In this document: positions 48,703-58,960 of the stretch, in pieces
Layout: each line of letters starts with the position of its first letter
Position numbering within the stretch: the stretch's first letter is position 1
DNA from: Puffinus mauretanicus
Lineage: Eukaryota > Chordata > Aves > Procellariiformes > Procellariidae
Assembly (NCBI GenBank): GCA_023333565.1
Contig: JAJKFH010001371.1
Location: 434,001 to 498,000 of the forward strand
Length of the DNA: 64,000 bases
Direction of reading: 5' to 3'
Made by a program: the position numbers and the translations under genes
The notes under the pieces: model-generated
What the model saw: only the letters and a program-made list of their open reading frames with translations
Told to the model about the DNA's origin: nothing
The model's database searches: none

Positions 48703-51700
48703 TGTATCATTGCTTCTCAGAGAGGTCAGACTGCTCATCTTTGTCATATGTTCCATGCTGCAAACTGCTTGGGGACATTTTTGTTTTGCTGAAGCAGTGA
48801 TAGAGGGGAAAGGAGACAGTGAGAAGTCCATTTTTTGAAAGGAACATCATGCAAATCCCCCCCACTGTGGTGCTGAAGTCCTGAGCGAATATTACTAATA
48901 TTCCCTTTTATTATGATGGTGATTAGAGGTATCCACACTTTTACCGGGCATGGTGCAAACATAATAAATTGCCTCTCCCCGCCCCTCAGATTACTGATAA
49001 TCTAACAACAGTCTGATGTCAGCAAATCTGAAACCATCAAGGGGCTGGGAATTTATCACTCCAGACAGAAAGACGCAGATCACTGATCACCTCCCCTCAC
49101 ATGCTCAAGCCTTCAACTCAGTCCCCTATGCAGTGACTACTTTTTCCTTTAAAAAACAGAGCAAACCAAAGCTCTACGCCATGACCCAGGATCCCGTAGG
49201 ACCTGGGACTCCTGGGGCTCGTGGTAGGGAGCATAACCTGGTCTCTGGAAGATTTGCAGCAAATGGCATCTTGCAGCCAGGCAGCCTTTATCCCTGGGTG
49301 GGTTCATCTTTCTGTCCAGAGCTGTGTGTCCTGCCAGCCCAGCCTTCTTAAAGCCTTTCCTAAACAAATTCCAAAGGGATACTGCCAGGACACCGCATTC
49401 ACCACTGTTAAGATTTTTTTTTAATTACTTCACTTCTATTGTTTTAAGGGTATTTTCTATTTCTACTATTATTTTAGCTGAGAAGCGGTGACACCCATGG
49501 AGGGACGCATCTGTAAACATGCATAATCCACTCCTGGCTAAGGCCAAGACAATACCCTTTCCTTATCTCAGACAGCGGTTGAATTAATGGTGATTCTTCC
49601 CCAGCTCAGTCACCAGCCTCCAGGGCGGACATGGGGTTCAAACTGGTCATGTGGCCAACAGCTTTTCCAGATTTTTAGTGTGTCGTGCTGATATGATTCA
49701 TTCCCGCAAGCAGCCCATTTCCCAGTCCTCTGATAAAAACCCCACAAGCCTCAGTTCTTTCCCTGCCTTAGATAATCCAAATTTTAGCCTCTGGGAGCCC
49801 CAAATTCTGGGGTAAATGCTAATTAAACAGCTGCATTTCAGCCACCCAGGGCTCACAACAAAAGGCAACAGCTGTGTGAGAATTTTTCCCATCTCAGTGC
49901 TGAAGTCGGTGAGCTGAGCAAAACTTTGTGCACCCCCATCCCCTGCCCCGTGCAGGTGCCTGCAGAGCGCCCAGCATCACATGGGCCTTGGTTCTTGACT
50001 GTGCAGGAGCACAGTGAGCAAGGGGGACTGAAGCTGCCTTTCTGACAAGCCAGAAGAGGTGCATCGTCCTCAAATGACTCTCTCCCCCCCCGAGAGGTCA
50101 GCTCCCCACCAAAAAACAAAAAAGCCAAATCTGATGGTGCATTTCCAGAGCCTTCTGGAGACCCTTTGCTCTCCCCCTTTAACAAAGGGGATGTGCTCCT
50201 TGGGTGATGGGGAAGGCTTTAATGGGTTGATAAAAGGAGGCCTGAAATCTCCTCTTTTTGTGAAAAGAGAAATGAAGTATTTTTTCCTCAGCTTGTTTTT
50301 TTCATTACAGATAAAGCCAAGTACCACCTGGCCTTTCCTCTTAAGTGGTACAGAAATGGGTGAGCTAATACCATTATAACATCACAGATGCCGAGAGAAC
50401 TCATTTGAAGGGGACCAATGAGAAAAAGGGACCCGCTTAAAACCATATTTGCTTTTGTCAACACTTAATCAATTCAGATTTTCAACAAAGAGCTGGGAGA
50501 AAAGACTCTGAAAAGAGTTCGCAAGCCCTCTGGGACCACGGGGCATCTCCCACCACTCTTGCTGCACCTGCAGCTCCACGTGCCTTGGTTACTTTGTCAT
50601 TTTGTTTGGGTGCTGCAACTGGAGCACCCAACCTTGCGTGGGGTGACACTGCAAAGCAGTGGTGGAGTCAGGACCAGAGTCCAGAACCCAGCAGCCCTGG
50701 CAAGAAAAGGCAGGGAAATGGTTTTCTCCTCTTGCTCAAGGAGTTTCCCCAACCCATCCCATCCTCCCTAGTCTCTGATCAGGGACTAAAGTTCAAATCT
50801 CACAGAGATTACAAAAGGGGAATCATTTTCAGTGAGAGCACAGGCAACTTCACCTCTGATAAACTGAGGTTTCCTGACCATGCAATGCTTTGCCAAGCGA
50901 TTCCCTTCCCTGAGCTCTTATTGAGCTTCTATTTGCTGTGCCAACTGCTAGCAAATATTGTGTAATGGCATCTCTTTTTGCGTATTATTATTCTGTTTTT
51001 ACTTTAAAACTGCAGAGAAGCTGAGGCAGATCTGGAGCCTGGAAGGGAACCACAGGGAAAAGCATCTGTTTGCTGCAGTGCAAACAGTGCAGCATCGATC
51101 CTGACCTGTTATGGGGCTGACCCCAGGCTTGTGCAGAATGCTACCAATCACGTCTGCTGGTCTTCTTCTGTCAACCTGTCGATATAAAGAGCAGAAAGGA
51201 AATCTAAACAGTCCTAATTACTTTTTCCTAGGCCATAGTTCTATACACATACCTTTTCTATGCTAGCAGGTAATCACTGCTTGGATGTGGAAAGAATTAA
51301 GTGTGGCTGGCCCTTATCTCTTAACATTTTTCCCCAGGGTAAGTGGTGTGGCAGGGTACTCGGAGTATCAGGCAAAGCCTCCTGCAGCACTTCAGCTCAT
51401 TGCTGCAGTCTCGATGTGCAGCCGCCTGCTGCTGAGGATCGACCAGTATATGGCAAAGAATACGGGTCTAATTCTCCATTCCTTTATACGTTGTGAACTG
51501 GTGCTTTAAGCTTTGTGCAACACAAAGTCCCGTGGCTGCAGACTTGGTGGCCCTTTGCATGTGAGCAGCAGCATGCATTGCAAGGCCACAAAGCACTGGG
51601 GCTGCCCATGGAGCCCAGGACCAGCGTTCTCTTCCCAGCCCTGGGAGCATCCCCCTATGTGGGGCCTTTGCTTCCACCTGGAGCAGCTTGCTCCTCACTG

Positions 51701-53465
51701 AAAAGCACTTGCCTACTCCATGTCAATCCACGCTCCTCAGCTGGCAGAGCCCTTTCTGTCTGATTAACCCAAATCTACCATGCTCAGCTTGTGGTGCCTT
51801 ATGATGATGTTCGGGTGAAAAGGCCTCGGCTTTTCCAAGTGCTCCTGACTCTCTCAGGAGGGTAAATAGAGTGTTCAGATTTCCAAAAGTCTTCAGCTGA
51901 GATGTCAAACAAGCAGAAGACCTCCACCTCCATTGGTGGCACAGTGTGGTGCAGGATGTACCAGGGATGGACGAGTGGGTACACAGTCTCCCTCTGTAGC
52001 ATTCACTTCATCATTAGTGCAGGTAATCAGGGCACAGCAGGTCAGGAGGAACAAGGCTAGGGACTTTCCTTTCAGACCAGAATAAGAAGAGTTTTAATCT
52101 TTTTATACTGAAAAGGTGACAGAAGGTGTTAGCAGAAATCTGCCAAACTGGGACAGCCTAGTGCTACCAATTTAAAAAGAGGCTGACAAATCTCTCCCGT
52201 TTTCAGCATCCAGTACTGCCTCCAGCTTGGTGGTTCCCACTCAGCCTGGCCTCTTTCGCAGAGATGCGTGACCTGGTGAGCGGAAAGGGAGCTTCACCTG
52301 CTGGGGCAGCAGCAGCTCTGCTCTCAGCCAGGGAGAAAGCACGGCCAAGGAGTGGGGAGATCTCCATGCTGCCTGGGGGGCTGTACACCTGGGCATGGAG
52401 TGGCTCTTTTTTGCTACCCAGGAAAATGGAACATGGGAAAGCAGAATTCTTGCAGAGTCCTGAAACACTGATATGTTCCTGTAGTCCATAGAGGGAATAA
52501 AAGGAAACTGAGGAGAAACCCTGGCAGACAAATGACAAAAAGCTACAGCAAGTCTGAAACTCCCGAGAACAAGTAGAAGAGACCTGGAGGGAATTCCACC
52601 ACTGGTTCCCTGGGTATCTGCAAGCAACAGGAGGCAGAAACAGGGGAGAGGCTTCATTCCCGAGAAGATCTGAGCCACCCAGTGAACCTAGCACTTCGTG
52701 TAGCTCAGGCAGAAAAGGCAGGCTCCAGGTCTGCATTACACAACCGTAATCAGTGCTGGTGCAGCACTGAGGATGTCCATGCAGCTCATCGCTACCCCCC
52801 AGAAAAGCACTGGGAGAGCACGAGTGGAGGCCCCAGGACACTATGGAGAAGAGTCACAGCAGTTCATCGATTGCTCATCAAAAACATAAATTACTCGTAA
52901 CTGAAATAATGCAGTGAGGAGAGACGTGAATGCAGCAAAGTGGACAGGTAGGTCAGGAAGAGCCTGAGGCCATCACCAGCTGGCCTCCCTCATGGTCTGC
53001 CAAGGCTCCTTGGAGGGGAGGGTTAAACTGTGGAGTTGTTGTGGAACTGGAGATTGCTCCCAGGCAGAGAGGTCTGAGGCTGCCAGTTTCAGCGAGGCCC
53101 TGGTGAAGCTAAAGGAGTCACTTGAAACACCCCACAAGCTGTTCCAGCAGCCCACTTGTGTGCAGCAGGTACCTCCAGCAAGATGAGAGGCTCTGAGGCC
53201 AGTCTAAAACATGCAGGGGCCTCCTGATGATAAAACAGCATGTGTGGATGCAGCTGACACCTGAACTCAAAACAAAAAGCAGTTTGCTGCTTCTGGCAAA
53301 CACTATCCCTATAGCAGAAATGCAGTTTCATCCTCCTGCCTGGCTGAGTGATCTAACCAAAGCAATCCAGCTTTTGTGAAGTCTCCCTAACCAATACAGA
53401 ACTAGCATGGGCCCCCAGTACCCCATCCTTCTCCTACAGAGTATCTCATTTCAGACTGATGGACC
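48703..53465. other. Unique DNA, no gene recognised
   Basis: No exon, RNA gene or repeat is recognised. The 212-codon minus frame at 52203-52841 overlaps a 145-codon frame in another minus frame and has no known domain, so it is not called. Confidence 0.4.
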
Positions 53466-53581
53466 AAATAGAATCACAGAATCATAGAATCATTAAGGTT
53501 GGAAAAGACCTCTAAGATCATCGAGTCCAACCGTCAACCCAACACACCATGCCCACTACACCATGTCCCTAAGGGCCTCAT

Positions 53582-54265
53582 CTACACGTCTTTTAAATAC
53601 CTCCAGGGATGGGGACTCCACCACTTCCCTGGGCAGCCTGGTCCAAGGCCTGACCACTCTGTCAGTAAAGAAATTTCTCCTAATGTCCAATCTAAACCTC
53701 CCTTGGCGCAACTTGAGGCCATTTCCTCTCGTCCTATCGCTGTTACTTGGGAGAAGAGACCAACCCCCACCTCGCTACAACCTCCTTTCAGGCAGTTGTA
53801 GAGCGCGATGAGGTCTCCCCTCAGCCTCCTCTTCTCCAGGCTAAACAACCCCAGTTCCCTCAGCCGCTCCTCATAAGACTTGTGCTCCAGGCCCTTCACC
53901 AGCTTCGCTGCCCTCCTCTGGACACGCTCCAGCACCTCCATGTCCTTCTTGTAGTGAGGGGCCCAGAACTGAACACAGGATTCGAGGTGCGGCCTCACCA
54001 GTGCCCAGTACAGGGGCACGGTCACCTCCCTGCTCCTGCTGGCCACACCAGTTCTGATACAGGCCAGGATGCCGCTGGCCTTCTTGGCCACCTGGGCACA
54101 CTGCCGGCTCATGTTCAGCCGCTGTCGACCAGCACCCCCAGGTCCTTTTCCCCCGGGCACTTTCCAGCCACTCTTCCCCAAGCCTGTAGCGTTGCCTGGG
54201 GTTGTTGTGGCCCAAGTGCAGGACCCGGCACTTGGCCTTGTTGAACCTCATACATTGGCCTCGGC
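53582..54265 (-). pseudogene. CR1 ORF2 C-terminal remnant, frameshifted
   Basis: After the break near 54250 the CR1 protein continues as [19 protein letters not shown] and then, after further one-base deletions near 54160 and 54120, as [59 protein letters not shown] and the final VGLFSQV segment. All of these are typical of the CR1 region downstream of the reverse transcriptase. Counting against the usual family sequence, at least three single-base deletions separate the pieces. The positions of the deletions are estimated from the frame changes and from my knowledge of the family, not from an alignment. Confidence 0.85.
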
Positions 54266-54580
54266 CCATCGATCCAGCCTGTCCAGGTCCCCCTGCAGAG
54301 CCTTCCCACCCTCCAGCAGATCAACACTCCCGCCCAGCTTGGTGTCATCTGCAGACTGACTGAGGGAGCACTCGATCCCCTTGTCCAGATCGTTGATAAA
54401 GATATTGAACAGGACCGGCCCCAGCACTGAGCCCTGGGGAACACCGCTCGTGACCGGCCGCCAACTGGATTTAACTCCGTTGACCACAACTCTCTGGGCT
54501 CGGCTGTCCAGCCAGTTTTTTACCCAGCGAAGAGTGGACCTGTCTAGGCCGTGAGCCGCCAGCTTCTCTAGGAGAATGCT
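54248..54580 (-). pseudogene. CR1 ORF2 reverse transcriptase palm remnant
   Basis: In one open frame from about 54580 to 54248 the translation contains [13 protein letters not shown], then the RT motif [14 protein letters not shown], then INDLD, then the catalytic motif region with ADDTKLGG. The two aspartates of the active site are codons 54349-54347 and 54346-54344. The residue before A-D-D is serine, where active CR1 and related RTs have phenylalanine or tyrosine, a probable inactivating change. The frame ends at 54248 because of a one-base deletion relative to the family pattern near 54250 (the expected AEANCMRFN runs out of frame after AEAN). The sequence then continues in another frame as [18 protein letters not shown]. 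Confidence 0.9.
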
Positions 54581-54585
54581 GTGGA

Positions 54586-55254
54586 AGTCTTGCTGTAGAT
54601 TCAGCTTCGGGGCTCTCCTCCTCCTCCTCGGAGGCCTGTTGTCCTCATAAGCCGCCCTGGCTTTGCTCTTGTGCCCTGTGCTTTATGGCGCGAGTCTGAC
54701 ACTCGCTGGTTGCTCTACAGCCTTTCCAGTCACACAGCCCTGCTGCAAGCCAGCAGCACCCTCCTCCAGCCCAGCTAAGAGGACACAGAAACCAGTCCTC
54801 TGGCACCAGCTTATAATACCCCCGTTACAGCCAGTTTTAAGCCCCAAGTGTACAGGGGGCTGTAGCACCCTCGCTGACGGTGCACAGTCCCACAGCATCT
54901 GAGCTGGGTGCGGGGCACAGGGATGGTAATGGCTACGGGTCCCATCAACGACCTGGTGACGGTCAAGTAGAAGTACAGGTGCAAGTCAGGTCTGAGGTCA
55001 AGCCAGGAAACCCAAACACCCCAGGGAGAGGCGTGGGAGCAGGTACGCCTGCAACGTGTATCAGGCCAGGACTGAAGGGCCAGGGATGAACCGAAATGGG
55101 GCTCCTGGGACCATGGGCAGAGGTTGTGGGTGGGGGTCCCAGGTGAGGCCGGTTGGGTTAATTAAGGCCTATGGATGTCCTCAGGGCCCTGACACAGAGC
55201 TGCAAATGAGCAGCTGTAAAAGTTGTGAATGACTCTTGGGTACAGTGAGAGCCT
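54586..55254. other. Unique GC-rich DNA between CR1 fragments, no gene recognised
   Basis: The stretch separates a young and an ancient CR1 fragment. It contains a short CTC-trinucleotide run near 54617-54629 and no recognisable coding or RNA feature. Confidence 0.4.
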
Positions 55255-55605
55255 CCAAGTCACCTCGCTTCCTCTCCTGTGCCTGGCAGTGGGCAATCGC
55301 AGACACCTGAAGAAGAGCCTAAGAACAGAGCAAGCCCAGAGTCAAACTTCGGAGGGTTTTCACAGTCTCCACCAATGTATGGTTTAGGCACTACCGGAGC
55401 CGAGTACAGCTTCTGTGTCCTGGTGGATTTGTCCTCCCTGAACCCGTCCGGTCTTTCCTGGCCAGCATCCACCACATCCTGCTGTGAGCAGTTCTGCAGG
55501 GCCACTACACATCACGTGAAAAGCTGCCTCCTCCTGAACGTTTCGAATCTGCCGCCTCTTGCCTTCATTTCAGCCCCCTGAGCTTTTGTATCAGAGGTGG
55601 CAGAG
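55255..55605 (-). mobile_element. Ancient CR1/L3-like fragment
   Basis: Reading the plus strand, the order of words fits the complement of an old amniote CR1 3' region: 'cctggcagtgggcaatcgcagacacctgaagaagagc', then 'ttgtcctccctgaaccc', then 'gcatccaccacatcctgctgtgagcagttctgcagggcc', then 'cacgtgaaaagctgcctcctcctgaacgtttcgaatctgccgcctcttgccttcatttca'. In the family these encode, on the minus strand, a lysine-rich stretch and a 'PQDVVD'-like segment; here it survives as CSQQDVVDAG in the frame 55505-55260. Divergence is far greater than in the copies at 37.6, 40.0 and 53.5 kb, so this insertion is much older. The 3' end lies near 55255. Confidence 0.75.
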
Positions 55606-57169
55606 GTTAGTTGTCTCCGCTAATTTCTTCCATGCCATCTGAACCACTGATTTCACGTCAATGGGCACAGAATGGCTGAAGGCTGCAAACTCTGTGCTCT
55701 AACATGTCAGCAAACATGCAGTGGATTGGTGGTAGACTCTGGGTGCTCTCTCTTCCTTTGAACGAGCTGATTTTGGTAGCTTGATGGCATAGAGGGAAAG
55801 AGATGGAGGTACCCAGGCAGATGCTTCTCTCTAGTCCCACAACTGCTAGGCTCAGACAAAAGGAAGCTACCAGCGCCGTGAAACCATGGCCTCTCTTGCC
55901 TTATCCCGGGCTGGCTGGTTGCCAGGTCAGCCAGGCAGGTCAAATCCCACTGCATCTCACTGCTTGCTGTGATCTGATGCTGAAAAATGCACTTTTTCTG
56001 TCCATGTTCTTACCTGCCACCCATCTCCTGAGCCAGCCTGTGGAAATTCAGTTTGAGACATTCAGCTGTGCTTTCCTCTCCTCCACAAAGAGGAGTATTT
56101 CTTTATATGTTTGTGTTGTTTTTTTTTTAAGTCAGGGACTCTGGAAAACAATCCCTCCTCTCCCTAAAATACTGGGAGATACCAACACTGAGAGCTTGGC
56201 CTCTGTGTTAAATGTCACTGGAATAAGCTGCACCTCTCTGCTTCCTCTCTCTGCTTGTTTTTTCTTTCAATTTCATCCTTCAACTCGGAATGTGTCCCTG
56301 GAAATGATTCCTTCAGACAGCTAGTCCCCAGCAGCTTAGAGGATGCCACTGCCTGCACAAGAGCAGCTGGACCCCCTCTGCATGCCTGCAAGGCTAAAAC
56401 CCGCTGACTATTTCATGGGAGAAGATGGGAGGGGAGAGATCCTGACAGCCAGAGCAGAACAGCTTAACCCCTGCGCGACTGGATCTCCTACCCCACTGTT
56501 GTGCCGGTGATCTGGCAGCGCGTGTGTAGGCTGGGACACACCCAGGCACTGCCTGGATGCCCTCGCTCTTGGAAGAATGGTTGGTAGGAGGAAAAGAGGT
56601 GAAGGCGGTACCAAGCAGCATGGAAAAAAATGCAACATCAAAAGGACACAGCACCTGCAAATATTGAGGAGAGACAGCAGAGAGGAGCTGGGAGATGCAT
56701 CTCCTGCCAAGGGGAAGCAACGCCAGGGCTGGGTATCCTTTCTGAAACAGCCATGGCGCAGTCACAGTGTTTTTTTCTCACCTGGAGTCATCCTCTGCTC
56801 TCAGAGGCAACAACATCGTTGTTCCTAGAGGGTCAGGCTGGTATCGAGCACAAGCCAAAGAAGCCATCCTTTGAGGATGGCCCTGGGTGCCCTGCAGATG
56901 GTGAGGACCACCAGCAGGCTGTGGTGGGTGAGGAGAAGTGGGCAGGTGGGGGCACGGTTCCTTAGAGGAAAGCCCCTCTGTTCTCTCCCCCAAAAGCCCC
57001 TCCAGTAGCTGGAACCTTCAGTCCTCTCCAGAGCTCTGTCTGATCCTGAGGCCTCTGCCAGGCCCTCTGCCTTGCTTTGGGGAGCAGGAAAATCCTTCGG
57101 GGACTCAGGAGAATTTGCTCTTATGCCATTGCAGACCTTTTCCTATTTTACTCCTCCGGCTTGGCTGTC
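55606..57169. other. Unique DNA, no gene recognised
   Basis: Nothing identifiable. The 173-codon plus frame at 55803-56324 has a hydrophobic stretch encoded by T-rich DNA (56105-56128) and no known domain. Confidence 0.4.
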
Positions 57170-57760
57170 TGCTGGGCTTTGTGCCATCCTCAGCCCCAGC
57201 CGCGAGGCGTAGCTCCCCGTTGGACCCCATCCCTTCCTTCCCCACGCCCCCACCCCTCCAGCGCTACCCTCCAGCCGTGCGTTTCCAAGAGCGCGAGTGC
57301 AGGCTCTCAAAACCGGTCCGTGATGCTTTGCAAAGAGGGATCACTTGCAGCTCCCTCCCCTTCCAGATCACTCTAGTTCTTGATCCCAAATACTCCCGTT
57401 TGCTTCGGTTCACCGATGCGCGAGTGGAGCCAGTGCGCTGTGAGGCCAGTGAGCTCTTCAGTGTACCCCAAGTACGGAAAAGCAGTTGTACCTCATATTT
57501 GCACGAGGGCTTTCCACCCCCCTGTGCTTCTCTCCCTCCCCAGCGGCAGCCTCCGCTGCTCCTCCCACGCACAGAGTGAAGGCTGCTCTGCTGGGCAAGC
57601 CGTGTCCCGGCAGGACAGGAGAGGACACACTGCAGACACCTCAGCAGCGTCCCTCCTCCTCCCCTGCCCTTCACGCTGGGGAGCTGCACCAGCGTGACAG
57701 AGCTTTGAGCCGAGCTGTCACAACCCGAGCGGGAAGTGGCAGCACAAAGAGACTCGCAGC
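57170..57760. promoter_or_regulatory. CpG-enriched region, possible promoter island
   Basis: CpGs are frequent through roughly 590 bases, with local clusters such as the one around 57405-57425 (CCGATGCGCGAG), while the flanking DNA is CpG-poor. The density is lower than in the islands at 1-660 and 21.7-21.9 kb. Two long open frames run antiparallel through it (57264-57992 minus, 242 codons; 57486-58196 plus, 236 codons) along with 56938-57579 plus. Their overlap and their low-complexity S/R/G/P composition suggest scarcity of stop codons rather than coding. A promoter or an unmethylated enhancer are both possible. Confidence 0.4.
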
Positions 57761-58739
57761 CCCTATGTGTCTGCCCACCACCCTGCCTCCTCGCTCCCTT
57801 CATGCCCAGGCTGTGGCTTGCTTCCCGCAGCAACTCCTCTACCGTCAGCGGCAGGAGCAGGGCAGAGAGAGAGGGATGCAGAGGGGACATATTGCCTCGC
57901 AGTGTCTGACCCAGCAGCGGGCAGGTAGTGACCCAACACACCAGGAGACTCACAGAGCCACAGCTGCTCCACGCTGCACGGGCCATGAGCATGTTTTATG
58001 TGATGGCTCTGGGATGAAGCCAGTCTGGTACTGGGATGTGCATCAGGAGAAATGCATCCTTGGGTTAACACCCCGCAAGGGATATTACCACCCTGCCTGC
58101 CCCTCCTTGAAGAGAAGTTTCAGCACATCTCGCTCAGATCTCTCTGCTGTCCACTTTATCCGGAGTCCGCTGCACTTGGTGGGAACAGTTCAATAAGCTT
58201 TGGATTGGACCTATGTCAGCAGGGATCAGCAAAGCCGGTCAGATGCGGTGGGAGATGCCAGCAAACCAGTGGCGCCCTCTCCTGCCTTATCCTTCCTTTT
58301 TGCTTTGCAGCCGAGTCATCGCTGCCTGTACAGGGTTTTGTTGGACAGAAATACCCTCTGTCTCTCCCCCCAGGAAAGCAAAACGTAGCGCATCCTCCTG
58401 GAGACCTCCTCTCCCGCAGCAGTTTGCAAGCCACCACTTACGTAAGACTTGGCATTTTTCCCCTTCTGCCTCTCATTTCCATTTAACAGTCTCTAAAATC
58501 TTGCAGACTCATTTATTTCCTCTGTCGTGCGCCCCTGGCAGAGATTTCCCTGCGCCTAGTTTGGCTGAGGTCTGAGCGGACCCTGCGCTCGCCTCTCCTG
58601 CCCCAGCACTCCTGATGGTGGCAGCTGGACTCTTTCTATCTGCAGCACACCCTCGGCTTTATTCGCAGCTTGCCTGGCACGTTGAGCTGTACGAACCCAC
58701 ACTGGTGTGCAGTGGAAGGGGAGAGGTCTGATTCATTCA
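57761..58739. other. Unique DNA, no gene recognised
   Basis: The right-hand flank of the CpG-rich stretch. Open frames such as 58052-58486 overlap others and show no family resemblance. No repeats identified. Confidence 0.4.
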
Positions 58740-58960
58740 GCTACAGGGCTCGCCGTTCCACCAGTCGGGTCCTGTAGCAATGAATCAGTCTCAGACTGAC
58801 GCAGATGGACACGTGGCCTGCAAACTCAAGTGTAAGAAGTGAATTTGCTAGGTAATTTTTAATCTATATAAACACCAGCTAAGGTTTTATTTATTATTTC
58901 CCGATTGCATTTAAAGGGGAGAAAAGACATTTTGCCATTGACTGCAGTAGTTATAAAATG
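58740..58960. promoter_or_regulatory. Candidate conserved non-coding element with E-box cluster
   Basis: Three E-boxes lie within 31 bases: CAGATG (58802-58807), palindromic CACGTG (58810-58815) and CAAGTG (58827-58832). They are followed by AT-rich sequence with GGTAATTTTTAATC (homeodomain-like) and TATATAAAC near 58866-58874. The DNA is repeat-free. Basic helix-loop-helix factors bind CANNTG, and clustered sites near homeodomain words are typical of enhancers. Evidence is motif content only. Confidence 0.25.

Larger units (their letters stand above)
53466..54585 (-). mobile_element. CR1 LINE with reverse transcriptase remnant (copy 3)
   Basis: This is the longest CR1 in the window, in minus orientation. 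Its 3' terminus, made of AGAATCATAG-type octamers as read on the plus strand, lies at about 53468-53492. Coding remnants run from about 54580 to 53600: the reverse transcriptase palm (54581-54248) and the C-terminal region (54181 to about 53582). Its 3' UTR has a 'gtgtgttgggttgacggttgg' type segment in place of the 'ttggcagtg' segment of copies 1 and 2, so it is a different subfamily. The 5' part, including endonuclease and fingers, is missing by truncation at about 54585. Frameshifts break the reading frame, so it cannot retropose. Confidence 0.95.

Noticed and set aside
52203..52841. 212-codon minus-strand open frame
   Set aside because: It overlaps a 145-codon frame in a second minus frame, has no recognisable domain, and is likely chance in GC-richer DNA.
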